A stretch of DNA of 64,000 nt from Zingiber officinale (lineage: Eukaryota > Streptophyta > Magnoliopsida > Zingiberales > Zingiberaceae): assembly GCF_018446385.1 (NCBI RefSeq), contig NC_056000.1, positions 47,896,722-47,960,721 of the forward strand, in the 5' to 3' direction. Positions within the stretch are counted from its first letter, which is position 1; each line of letters opens with the position of its first letter. The position numbers were made by a program, and so were the translations under genes. Of this stretch, positions 26,381-37,399 are shown piece after piece. The notes below the pieces were generated by a model that saw nothing but the letters and a program-made list of their open reading frames with translations, did not search any database and was not told the origin of the DNA.

Positions 26381-27010
26381 GTACTACTATATATCCTTTA
26401 GATCAAGAGGTATGTTTCTAGCATCACTGATACTTGTAGATCTACGCAACAAATACTGTGATCTTCAGATATCTTCTGTTTTTTTTCCTTTGTTTTCAAG
26501 CTCTTCATCAATACCTAATGGTTATTACTGATTCTTTTTCGAGTATGTCACATATATAATGGATCTCTAATCTATAAATAAGTACTTTCCTACATAATTT
26601 AATCTTTACCTTACTGTTGAGCTATATCTAAGAACTATTCCCTCAATCATTCGCTTTCATATTTGTTTCAGCTTCTCATAGAAAATTCAGTGACCTTATT
26701 ATCCAACTAGATATCTGCTACCTACATATGATTGATTATTGTTCTCTCTTTTTTTTTTTCTTCCAGAAAATCACTTATTGTTTGAGCACAAGATCTTTGA
26801 AGTTGGACATGCAAGGAAAATTTCCGTTTCTTTGCCACTTAATACCCTAAAACGAGTTCTAGTCCTACAAAATGCAATAGTGCAAGTCTTCTCTTAAAGT
26901 CTTGCTTTGATCATTATATTTAATTATCTAAGTACAAGTTGCTTATTTCAACTAATGGACTTAATTAGTGTTACAAAATTCATGGAAAAAAAGAGAAATT
27001 AAGAGAAAAG

Positions 27011-27215
27011 ATTGAAGAAAAGTGTTTGAAAGAGCTTCCTTCAGTCCACTCACCGGATGACTGTGGGTTTGAATCAGCTGCCGACTCATTCATTCAAACA
27101 CAATGGTAGACCTTGAGCTACTATGTGAACGAGTGAATGATGCGGGAGACTATTCTCTCCCAACCATTCCATGCTTGGACTGAAGGGAGCTCCTTCTTCC
27201 CTAGCTTTCAAATTC
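27011..27215 (+). ncRNA. MIR319: MIR319 precursor
   Basis: The mature arm starts at 27175 with TTGGACTGAAGGGAGCTCC and runs to about 27195, identical in these bases to plant miR319 (the form ending in CTT). The complementary star arm lies at 27031-27051 (agagcttccttcagtccac). The two arms pair and are separated by about 123 bases, the long loop known for miR319 hairpins, which also contains a second paired segment. Known role: miR319 cuts mRNAs of CIN-type TCP transcription factors and so controls leaf growth and timing. The primary transcript probably begins several hundred bases upstream and may be spliced; its start was not fixed from sequence alone. Confidence 0.95.
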
Positions 27216-28031
27216 TAAATTTCCCCCACACGTCTTGTGACTGTACATCTACAAGGACCAACAAACTCACCGGGGTTCTCAATTGCTCGGGACTTGAGCA
27301 AGAACACGGAGGTCTTTGTTTGCCTCATGCAGTTGCTTTCTAGAAATATGTAACCAATGAATACAACTCCACGTACGTAGGTGGACATGGGAGGCCACTC
27401 GTCTTTGGCTCTGCGTCAGAGTGCATTGATGGAGAAAGGTGGCGGTGGGGGAAGGCTGATTCACATAATATCACATCGCATCAGTCTTTAAAGTATGAGG
27501 CCTGTTGTTTACTGCACTCGTGCAGTGTTTCAAAGGCATGGAAAAATGGATAAAAGTGGTGGATCTGATGAAAAGGTTTTCAGAACGCTCCTCTCGTGCA
27601 TCGACAGTGGAAGAAGTACAGCCGATGCGCAGGCGAAGGAAGTAGCCAAGTAGGAGGGCTGTTGCTTGGGAGTCGAGCAACGAGACGAGCGCCTCGAAAG
27701 GTGGAGAAACATGCCGCATTGGGGTTGCCGCTGCTGCCAGCCTTCATGTATGTGTTTTACACCGTCATCAAACCACAATTTTTTTTTTATTATTTTCCTT
27801 TAAAAAAAGTTCCATTGTATATTTATTACTTAAAGAACGCAATTCGAGGTGGAAATCATAAACGCAGATGAAACTCGCAAGCAATAACACGTTTCAGATA
27901 TCCAAAAACAATAAATAGAGGCAACGCAGGATACGAGCAAAGCAAAAACATTGTTCTAACACTTGTAATTTGAGTTGAGTAGGTCAGATTCCTCAAAGAT
28001 AAATTGCGTCACTTGGTGGAGGGGAAAGGCA
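27216..28031. other. Downstream flank of MIR319, no recognised gene
   Basis: Likely the 3' part of the MIR319 primary transcript followed by spacer. Short open frames around 27470-27780 on both strands resemble nothing I know. The final 100 bases probably belong to the 3' untranslated region of CDKB1. Confidence 0.45.
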
Positions 28032-31000
28032 CTAAAATTGTGACTTGTCCAGCGTATCGAAGTAATGATGATCCATTGCTGCTTTAGCTGATATTCTGTT
28101 CGCTGGGTCATATTGAAGCATCTTCTGCAAGTTTAGATGCATAAACAAGGGCCTCAGTGACAAAACAAATCGCATCTCCACTCAAATTAGCTGGAAACAA
28201 AACTAAAAAAAAGCCTAAAGTTTTCCATCTAAAAATAAACAATAAGTATACTGTGTTTTGTTTCTGATGGTTTGGAGTATTAAACAAGAGCAAATACGAA
28301 ATCGTAAAAGTTATCCATGAGAGTAAAAGCTTACTACAGTATAATCGATCTAACTTCATGATGAGAATTGAAAGAAAAACTTATGATTTACCGACAAGAG
28401 GTCGATTCCATTAGGATCCAGGGACGGAACAGCACGTGCCAAATTTTGAGGTTTCCACTGTGGATATTCATGCCAGTCTCGCAAGGAAGAAACTCCAGGC
28501 CATTGCTCTTCATTTGGGGTCCCTAACAACCTTGCGATCAACGAACCGACAAAATCAAAGATGTGATAAAAAAAAAAAATCAAGCTATTTGTATATGTCA
28601 ATGAGATATTTTCCTGTCTCAGAGTTTGCAAAATCTCTATCTTGTGGAAAAAATTGTGAAATGTGATTCAGTGTATAGTTTGGCTGATTTCAGATAAAAT
28701 CTTGTAGTTTTCATATCATTGTATAGTTTGGTTATACAATAGGCACATGTTTTTTTTATCTTTCTTGAGGTACACGGTGCATTAAAAGGTTCGACATGTA
28801 GGAAAGTTGGCGTTTTGCACATCAAACACAATAGGCTCAAGAAGGATGCCTCAAGTCGGAAAACTAACCTGAATATGTGAAGCAATTGCTGTAGTTCTGA
28901 ATCACCAGGAAAAAGTGCTTGTCTTCGGGCCAGTTCAGCTATTGGGTAAAAGAACAGATTAAAACACTGAGATAGGAGAATGAATTAATAAAAAAAAATA
29001 GTGGAACAGAATCCCGAGTGAAATATTTGAAAGCACACAGTTGAGATTTACACTCTTCAATGAAAAGGATGTAATAGAAATTAGTGAAAATACAACGAGT
29101 TTGAATAGGATACGTTTGAGCTATTGGATTTCTATTACGTGTGCTCTTTATCTTTAGATTCCTATCAATTTTTTACCAAATCTTGAAGAAAATTGATCAG
29201 GTATCTCAGAAAGCTTTGTGGAAGTTGATGTAAGTTGTTCTAGGAGTGCTAAATCATCTTCCATCTTGGAAAGAAGATGCCGAAAGACATTTCCTAATTT
29301 GGCATATCAAGTTCCAGAAGCTATGATGCCTTTTGTGTTTGAATAACATTTTCTATCACAATCTATTTAAGACCAGATGAAAAGTACTGTGGATGTTAAG
29401 AGTGTGCTGGTAAGTGCTGAGGCGAGAGGAAGATGGTTGAAGAAGGTGCAAGGGAAGATTGATGAAGAGAGGTAGAAAGAAAGGAAGGCTGTTGAGGTGA
29501 GTAAAGAGTATTAGTAAAAAAACACAGAAACAAAAAGAATAGTAGCTGTGAACAAACAAGGTAATCATGGAAGTCATCATTCTATTTTTCCTAATGTCTC
29601 ATGGAATGTAGATGTGATGTGGGTTCGACAGCGTAATTTTCTAGAAGCCATAATTTTTTACTCGGGATTCAGAATCAAATTCTATCGAGGGCTACGCATG
29701 CAAAGTTCAAAGATCTACGTTTGTTAGGGAACTCATAACAGCTAAGCTTCGGGCCCAAAACTCATTATTTAGGCCCTCAATCGAGGCTCCGAACATATTT
29801 TTACTATTTTTGATAAATTTTCAATTTTATGGTATTTCAGATATTTTTGGTATTTCTAATATATATAGGTTAGGATTTGTATATGTTAGCATATTGTTTT
29901 GTTAATTAGAATTTCTGTTAAGAAATTTTCTTTTCTAGTAAGATTTCTTTTCTTTATGTAAAAGATAAGAATTGAGGTCCATATATGAGGATTTCTTTCC
30001 CTTTTTCGAGTCTTAGGATATGAGGTCTATATAAGTGTCATGTTTCATGTTTTGAAGAAAGTTTTTTATTAATGCTATTTTTGGCTAAGCCGTTATTTTC
30101 CTACTTCTTGATATTCTTCTTTGAATTAACATGTTTAAAAGATTGCTTCTGGTATTCGTGATCGAATCAATGGATTCGATAGTCAATTTCGGTATTTGTG
30201 TGCAACTAAACGAAATTGATAGTTATCTGTTGTATCAAGATATCATTTAGAAAATGTTCTACCAAAAATAAGATCATATGAAGAAACTATTAGTCAATGA
30301 GTGACATTAGATTGTTAGCTGATATCTCAAAAAATGATACATCTGCATAAAACATGTAATGCATTTTCAATGTTGCTAAACCATAAAACTGTACTACATT
30401 CAAAATACCAAAGACTAATCCATAATGATTTAGATGCCCAGCACATATAAAAACCTAAATCAGTTTCTGCATCAAGCAATAGAAGATGCATTGAAATCGT
30501 ATCACAATTTCACTAAGAATTAATCACGTAAAAGAAATTTTACATTAATCAAATAACAAATGGTAGTAAACATACCAAATATGCATCCAACAGACCACAT
30601 ATCCACTCCAGTTGAGTAATGAGTTGTTCCCAGCAAGACTTCAGGAGCTCTATACCAAAGTGTCACGATCTACAAACATAGAACAATAACAGTCCGCATG
30701 AACTCCAATAAGAAAAGGTAGCCAGAAAATTGTTTAAAGTAAAACGTTAGCATGATTAATACAAATCGACAGTAAATTCTAAGTTCATTACTCTAAATAG
30801 AAATTTAAGCTCATAAGAACCTCATGAGTGTAACTCTTCAGAGGGATAGTGAAGGCTCTTCCCAACCCAAGATCCGCAATCTTTAATATGCCTTTCTCTT
30901 TGTCAACAAGGAGATTTTGAGGTTTCAGATCTCTGTTTTGAAGTCCAGTCATGCGTAAGAGAAAATTACTTTGAAACGATACCAGATGAAAAAGGAAGAA

Positions 31001-31596
31001 TAGAACCTGTGAAGAACACCATGACTATGGCAATGAGCGACTCCTTTACACAATTGAAACATAAACCTCTGCAGACAAAAAGAGAGTCCGTCAAAGGAGA
31101 GTAAAATGAATGAAAATCAAGGAAAAGGAAGAGCAGAACTCGTAGGTACCTGGACAACCGTGGAGGGTATAGGCCTAGGGTTGGGCCCTTTGCGATGAGA
31201 ATCGATGAACTTCTTGAGATCGATATCTAAATATTCAAACACTAGATAAAGCAGCGGCTTTCCATTTTTCTGCACTTGCTCTACATTCAGTAGCCTGTCC
31301 AACAATTTAACACTAAATACTAGAGAAAAACGCACGCATATTTTACTTCACTTAACGATTTCCAGAAAAGAGTAGGGGGAAAGGAGGACAGAGCGATACT
31401 GGACGATGTAGATCGAGTGGGAGAGCAACTGGAGGAGGGAGATCTCGCGGAGGGCAGTGGGAGGGATGCCCTCCTCGTCCATCTCGAGGCGCGTCTTCTT
31501 CAGCGCGACGAGCTTCCCCGTCTTCTTGTCCCGCGCCTTGTACACCTTCCCGTACGTCCCCTCGCCGACCTTCTCCAGCTTCTCGTACTTCTCCAT
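28032..31596 (-). CDS. CDKB1: B1-type cyclin-dependent kinase
   Basis: Eight exons on the minus strand: 31596-31400, 31294-31150, 31068-31007, 30932-30821, 30669-30576, 28938-28869, 28530-28392 and 28124-28032. They total 912 bases, 303 residues, the usual CDKB1 length, with all phases in agreement. Visible motifs: glycine loop GEGTYG at 11-16 with the inhibitory Thr14/Tyr15 pair, ATP lysine 33, the B1-type cyclin-binding helix PPTALRE at 45-51 (B2 kinases have PPTTLRE), catalytic HRD at 134-136, DLG at 155-157, the activating Thr170 in SYTHE, and the end LDKSQF. All catalytic residues are present. Role: plant-specific mitotic CDK acting with A- and B-type cyclins at G2/M in the nucleus, also needed for stomatal divisions in Arabidopsis. 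The start [13 protein letters not shown] was chosen over an upstream in-frame ATG because it matches the family. Intron 5 is 1.6 kb. Confidence 0.96.
29640..30235. mobile_element. Possible old LTR fossil (Copia-like) inside CDKB1 intron 5
   Basis: The segment has LTR-like composition: a tatataag-like promoter region near 30032, a downstream T-rich stretch, and at its right end a sequence resembling a primer-binding site for initiator tRNA (ttgtatcaaga). No internal coding domains are seen. Edges and target duplication were not established, so this is a weak call; it looks like an old solitary end. Confidence 0.3.
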
Positions 31597-31758
31597 CGCC
31601 CCCGGCGCCTTCTCCTCCTCCGCCTCGAAGAACCGAAACCTAATTGCAGATCGCCACAAATGTCAAGGAGAGGGAAGAGATGGTTTTGAAATGATCGGTT
31701 GAGGCATATTTGGGCTGGGCGATGGTGGGCCTTTTCATAAAAACCGACCGACAGGCGC

Positions 31759-31769
31759 TCGAACGGTCA
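31759..31769 (+). promoter_or_regulatory. MSA-like element upstream of CDKB1
   Basis: tcgaacggtca matches the mitosis-specific activator consensus (YCYAACGGYYA) at 10 of 11 positions including the AACGG core. It lies about 165 bases upstream of the CDKB1 start codon. MSA elements are bound by three-repeat Myb proteins and give G2/M-phase expression, which fits a B-type CDK. Confidence 0.6.
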
Positions 31770-32106
31770 AATGATTTGAAATTTGAAATGGAAACGATCT
31801 AGAGACCACGACTCCACGTGTTTTTTCATTAAGAACGCAAACAAATAAATTATAATAGTGACTGATTAGTTTCATTAAGAAGGTAAATTATAGACTTTAA
31901 ATAAAAATGGAAAAATGATATCATCAAGAAAAAAACTTAAAAACAAGTTCAAGGTCTATTCTTGAATTTTTACTTAAATTTTTTTTAGTATATCATTGCT
32001 CATAAAAATGATTTCGTAAATCCTTTGATCAATTTAATTAAATACAAATGCTATATAGAAAATAAGATAAAGTGTGTTGACAGCCTCTTGGATAATGAAT
32101 CCAAGT

Positions 32107-32295
32107 GCCTCAGACGAGAACAAATCCTCTGGTCCGTAAATTACAGATCAAAAAATGGTCTATTACATAAGAATCCTTGATTTGAATGGATTCTATCTTT
32201 AAATAAATGGGGTCCATTCAAATCAAGGGTCCACATCAATAGATCATCCCCTGATCCATAATTTATGGATCAGAGGATCCCTACTAGCCTCAGAC
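32107..32295. mobile_element. Fold-back MITE with 9-base target duplication
   Basis: The 9-base repeat gcctcagac occurs at 32107-32115 and 32287-32295. The 171 bases between them form a near-complete fold-back: left aatcctctggtcc pairs with the right end gatcagaggatcc, and the centre holds the arms ccttgatttgaatgga and tccattcaaatcaagg. A 9-base duplication fits Mutator-like elements. No coding capacity. Confidence 0.75.
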
Positions 32296-32389
32296 TTGAT
32301 CAATTAAATTATACTGATTTATATTTAAATCGATAATAAAATAATTTTTTATAAAATAATTTGTGCACAATGAAATATAATTAACAACG

Positions 32390-33600
32390 GCCTGATTCCC
32401 ACCAATCCGCCATCGCGATTCTTCCGTCCATTCTCATCCGGAAAAATCCGCTCTCTTCCCAACCATCATCGCTCCGGTGCTTCGTCCGGTGGATCTCTTC
32501 GAGTGTCGGCGAAGAAGACGAGTCGTCGGCTGACTTTGTCTGATCTCTTCCAGCGCTTGGCAACAGACGTAGTCGCTGAGAAGCATATATTTTCTACCTC
32601 TTGTTCTGCCAGGTACTGCTCTTCCCTGTTCCATCTCAATTCGTTCTTGGGTGCTTACGAGGGAGACTAGCGCAATTTTCATGAGTGAATAAATGGGTTC
32701 CTGTTGGGTTGTTGTTTGGAAGGGAACTCCTCGAGTTCCATGGCTTCCTCAATTTGTCCTGTTCGTTCAAGGATCGCTTTGCAGTTTTGTGCGAATGAAC
32801 TGTTTGATGATATGCTTCAAAGAGATCTGCCTTCTTTTTTACGAAGTGACATGTTACGAAAACTTCTGTTTGCGCACAATGAAGTGGATGAGTTTGGACT
32901 AGGTGCTAAAATATGTGCTGATGCGGTACGATGAACTTGATTTTAGTTGAACGGGAGGCCTTAGGATTGATCATCTCCATATGAAGCTAGATTTCATATT
33001 TATTACATGCTTTGTATCATTGTATGTGTTTCCGTGGTTAATTGGTTAGTAATTCTGTGGAGATTTGCAAGTTCCATGGCCTGCCCTTCTTATACAGTGC
33101 TGTTTTGCCCTCGAACGTGGCATGGATCATGCATGTTCCTTGTTTCAGAGGCAACTGTCCCGTTATGGGACAGTGGCTGATTCTTAGTTAAATGGAACAA
33201 TTGAGACATGGCCTGTGAATTTAGATAGTACATGGATAGTGCACGTATTTGTCTCTCTGAAAGCATGTTTGAGAGACGCTTGTCCTCTTATGTGAGGCTT
33301 GACCTGTTTTTAAAAGGCTGCAAAATCGTCCATGTATATGTAAGAGATCACTGAGAATTTCTGTCAGCACTCTTGGATATGAGACACCGCCCTCTTGCCA
33401 CATGAAAGCAGGGTTAAGGCAGAAAAGACTGGTATGGAAGTAAATGTTTTGAAGAGAGATCTGCAGGCAAAAGTCTTGAAGAAAGGACTGACTGAAGGAA
33501 GAAAACAGACTAACAAAAGCTGAAAGAGATGCAATTACAGATCTGGAGGTCGTTTCAGCAAAGCTGCATCTGGCTTAATTCATGGAATATTAAGTCTTCC
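32390..33600 (+). other. Possible unrecognised gene or gene remnant
   Basis: A TC-rich block at 32400-32610 ending in a splice-donor-like ccaggtactg looks like a 5' exon. An ATG frame at 32740-32934 encodes 64 residues (starting MASSICPVRSRIALQFCAN, with LFDDMLQRDLPSFLRSDMLR) and also contains a possible donor near its end. Near 33410-33580 charged, coiled-coil-like words appear (KAEKTGMEVNVLKRDLQAK, and in another frame RLTKAERDAITDLEVVSAKL). I do not recognise the protein, and the frame switch in the last block suggests either an unmodelled intron or decay. Confidence 0.3.
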
Positions 33601-33964
33601 ACTAAAGTTCAGTAGTGAAAGAAATACCCTGTTTTACCTAAGACTCTCTTGCTTAGTAATACCCTATTTATGATCACCCTAGTTCCGTTGCTCAGATTCG
33701 AGAGGCTATAAGTTATTAAAAATTTAACAGAGAATCTGGGATGTGATCCTGGAACAGAGATACATGTAGGTGGATAATGCATAGCTTTTATTTTGTATGA
33801 AAACCCTGGTGATTAGCAGAGTTCCACAGTATACTGCCTAATTGATTGATGAACATATCAAACTTCTTCCAAATGATAAGTACAATTTGACAAACATGAA
33901 AGAAGTTTTCTTCTAGAGCTCCGGGTTGAAGAGACGATTGCTTTACAGCAGTCAGGGCACTTAT

Positions 33965-35009
33965 CTATTTGTCGGGATAATTCATTAAAATACCCCTAAT
34001 GTTTCAACCGTGTCCCAATTATATCCCTAAAGGATTCCAGGGGTTGAATGCGGCCTTTATCTTTTTAAATGTGTGTCAAATATATCCTTCCTGTTAACTT
34101 CGTCATTTGTAATTAACGAAATGAGCATGTACTTCTCACATGAGTCCTCAATCTCCACACGTAGGTTATCTATATGAGCCATAATTGCCAAATCCCTTCT
34201 TCCTGATTTCCCTGCAAGTCATCGACTTTCCTCCGGTTGTGGGCTGCGACGGCGCCGGGAGCTGCAGCGACGTCAAGCAACCATTGTAAGTGAACTATTT
34301 ATTTTTATGTCGATTCCTAGGATAGGAGTGAACAAGTTGTAAAATTTACTGAACTTTTTAATTATGAAAATGGAAAATTCTCTTGGTGTTGACTGCCATG
34401 TAGTTGGTATTTTTATGGAACCACATAAATCTGTTTGTGCTCATCTTTCTCTTCTGTTCGGTGTGAATCTTGAATTTTCTGTGCTCATCTGCGAGATTGA
34501 GAGCTATTTTTGTGTTCAATTTTACAAGTTAGAAAATTTTTGTCAAACAACGAATAATTTGATTATCGAATTTGAAGGAATTGAATTCATATTGAACAAG
34601 GGAAATACATTTCTGCATTGAGTTGTGATGGCTAGATGAAGTAAATGCTTTTTGGAATTCACCCGAGACTATGGTATTTTTGTCCTTTTTCAGTATTTAG
34701 TTATATATTTGTTGTTTAATTACTTGGTAGATGACACTCATAAAACTTATTTTTGTGTATTTGTTTTTTATTTATATTGGAGAACCTGGTTTTTTAGTTT
34801 GGAAACTATATTATAATGGAACAACAAAGGGGACAACGAAGCACATGCTCATTCTGTTAATTATAAACGACGGAGTTAAAGGAAAGGATATATTTGAGAC
34901 ACATTTAAAATGATAAGGGGCGCATTCAACCCCTTAAATTCTTTAGGTATATAATTGGAACAAGATTGAAATATTAAGGATATTTTAATGAATTACCCCT
35001 TTATTTGTC
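33965..35009. mobile_element. Non-autonomous Mutator-like element with long inverted ends
   Basis: The first about 145 bases (33974-34119) and the last about 143 bases (34858-35000) are inverted copies of each other, roughly 80-85% alike by eye (for example taattcattaaaata, ttccaattatat and aaatgtgtctcaaatatatcc-like words on both). A 9-base near-repeat, ctatttgtc (33965-33973) and ttatttgtc (35001-35009), flanks the element. Long inverted ends with a 9-base duplication are the signature of MULEs. The 740-base interior has no transposase; it includes a GC-rich patch at 34200-34290 ending in a donor-like gtaagtg, and an open frame at 34364-34621 (85 residues, start MKMENSLGVDCHVVGIF) of unknown origin. 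The interior could be a captured host fragment (Pack-MULE). Confidence 0.82.
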
Positions 35010-36247
35010 TATTGATGGGAAAAGGTTGCGGAATCCTTCATAAAGAATTCCTACATGCGATGGCAAATATCTTCTTGGGAGAAGCATCTCTCATTTCTAA
35101 AAGAAACATATGTCAAATATCTCATATTACATTTTTCTGTAAATGTCTACTAAAGATAAAGTGATCCATTGGCCAAAATAACTCAGATGTCTACATTCAG
35201 TTCTTCGGCTGCCTTTTTTTTTTCTTGTTGAACCAGTAAAAAATCAAGCTTATCCAGGTCTCTTGTATGTTTACATTGTGTTGGATTGGCCTCCTGTTCC
35301 AAGGTTAATCAATTGATTTGCTGTTAAGATTATATAAACAATAGAAATGAGTAGGAGTTAAAATGTAGGCCTTTGAGAAAAGAACACGTACAAGATCCAG
35401 TAGTATTAGTAATTAGTGGTTATCCAATTTTTTTCTATTATTTTAGCATTCATTCTAAGAATGTATGTAGCTGCTATGAATTTAATTTTCATTTCTGTGA
35501 GACTTCTTTTGCCACAATGCAGGGATGCATGAATAAGTAGCTTTGATGACAGGTCAGTGTGATTTCTATCAACTGTGACAAACAAATGTACTGATTTTCT
35601 TTTCTTTTATCAGAAAATGATTAAAACCAAGCTACTCTGAGTTCTTCATATGCTTGCTACTGTTTGTGTAATTTCTAAGGCGTTTTGATTTACACAAGAA
35701 GACATATACAATTTAAGTTGTTAGCGTCCTGCAATATCTGATCTTTTGGCTTGTTGTGTATCTGTTTTTTTTTTTCTTTTAATTACTACGGCAGCTTTAT
35801 CATTGTGATATTTTTTTTTCTTATTTTGTCCATGTTTTTATGTAGCTAAGGAATTAGGAAGGCCAATTGTGCCTTTTGAAGTAAAATTATGGATGATTTT
35901 CGAATAAATATATGTTCATTTTGATGCTTGAATCTATTTACATTTCAAAAGTAGCACTAGTTTTTATATTTCTCACTCTAAAAAAATTTGTCTAGCAAAA
36001 TTTAGATGTTGTTATACATTCCTATTAGAGAAAGACAAGTTTCTTACATAAAATATGGAGCAAATGCAGCCCTCCTTTCAGAAAAACACCCATCTTTCTC
36101 CACAATACATGAACTCAAATAGACAAATCCTAAGGTCTCTTCATGATCTCTGCTCTACCATCCTAGACACTACCTTGTAAGTCTATGCACATCTTATGAG
36201 TTTTTGTTTGATTCAGAATGGTAGCTGAAGGGACAACAAGTTGCGAG
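35010..36247. other. Intergenic and NAC 3' flank
   Basis: AT-rich, with several T runs. No coding sequence was recognised. The right 200-300 bases probably hold the 3' untranslated region of the NAC gene. Confidence 0.5.
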
Positions 36248-37255
36248 TTATGATCTTGGTTGGCTGCGTCCATAATGGGGCACTGGTAATCCGAAACTCA
36301 TGCAAGAGGTCTGCAAGTCTTCCAGTTTCAAGTCCCTAAACCATTCACTGTCTTCTTTCTGGCATCTGTGAACCATCTGAAGTCCATCTTCATTGCAGGT
36401 GCTCAGTGCTTGTTGTGGTCCAGTAGCAGCTTGGGTCGTGCCGAAAAGATCACTGATATTTGGCAACACACTGTCATTTTCGACGTCGGATTCTGCTGTT
36501 CTGAAGCTGTCCGACACTGTGTCATACGCCAAATCCATGGTCTCTACAAATGACGACTTCTCCTCGAGCTGCATCTTCTCCCAGGTATTCTTCTTGTTGT
36601 ACAACCGGCAAAGAACCCAATCATCTAACTGCATCCACGCACTCTACTAGTTTTAGTATACACATTAACTAGATTGCTAACTACATATAATTTGGTGATT
36701 TGCGTACCCTTAAACTTCCTTTGTTGTGGCCTCGTTTGGCATCGGCCAACCTGTACTCGTGCATGATCCAGTCAGTCTTTACTCCTTGCGGTGCCTTCCC
36801 AGAGTAAAAGACCAAAGCTTTCTTGATCCCAGCCGTCGCGCTGCTGCCCTTGGGCGAGATCGGCTTGTCGGCCCCCGTCGCCTTCCAGTAGCCTGTCCCT
36901 GCAGACCTGTTCGGCCTTGAGCCGTTCGGGTACTTCCGTTCGCGAGGGGTGAAGAAGTACCATTCCTTCTTGCCGAACAACGCCTTTGCTGCGCAATCCC
37001 ACGAAATTAGACGGTAAAACCATGAAGTGCTTGCTCTATCATTTTATGTTGCATTGGCTTTTGTTTTTTTATTATACCTGGAAGTTCCCAGGGGTCGAAC
37101 TTGTAGAGGTCGATCTCTGCGATGATAGGAACCGGCTGGCACTGGCCGGCGGCCTTCCGGCAGAGATAGTGCACGACGAGCTCCTCGTCGGTGGGGTGGA
37201 ACCGGAACCCCGGCGGCAAGTTGAGCTCGGCCTCAGCGTCTCGCGTCCTCGACAT
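36248..37255 (-). CDS. NAC-domain transcription factor, ATAF/NAC2-like
   Basis: Three exons on the minus strand: 37255-37078, 36988-36708 and 36628-36248; 840 bases, 279 residues, phases consistent. The NAC domain fills residues about 11-165 with all five subdomains: [70 protein letters not shown], and [12 protein letters not shown] with [13 protein letters not shown]. This pattern is that of the stress-related ATAF/SNAC group. The two introns sit at the positions usual for NAC genes. The C-terminus (126-codon last exon) is acidic with DLFGTTQ- and [12 protein letters not shown]-like stretches, as in activation regions. Expected role: nuclear activator in drought, ABA or senescence responses; the exact orthologue cannot be set from sequence alone. 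The start was taken at [11 protein letters not shown] rather than at an upstream in-frame codon. Confidence 0.93.
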
Positions 37256-37388
37256 CTTTGCTCTCGGACAACTCCACCAATGGAAGCCGAGATTCTGGAG
37301 TAAGTTCGCCCTCACTGCTCGCTTCCTCGCTCCTGTTTAGATATCCCGTCGGTCGCCCACGAAGATTTCTTGGGCATGCAATGCGTCG

Positions 37389-37395
37389 CCTTATA
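37389..37395 (-). promoter_or_regulatory. TATA box of the NAC gene
   Basis: The minus strand reads tataagg about 134 bases before the NAC start codon, with a sensible leader of about 100 bases. Confidence 0.5.
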
Positions 37396-37399
37396 GTCT

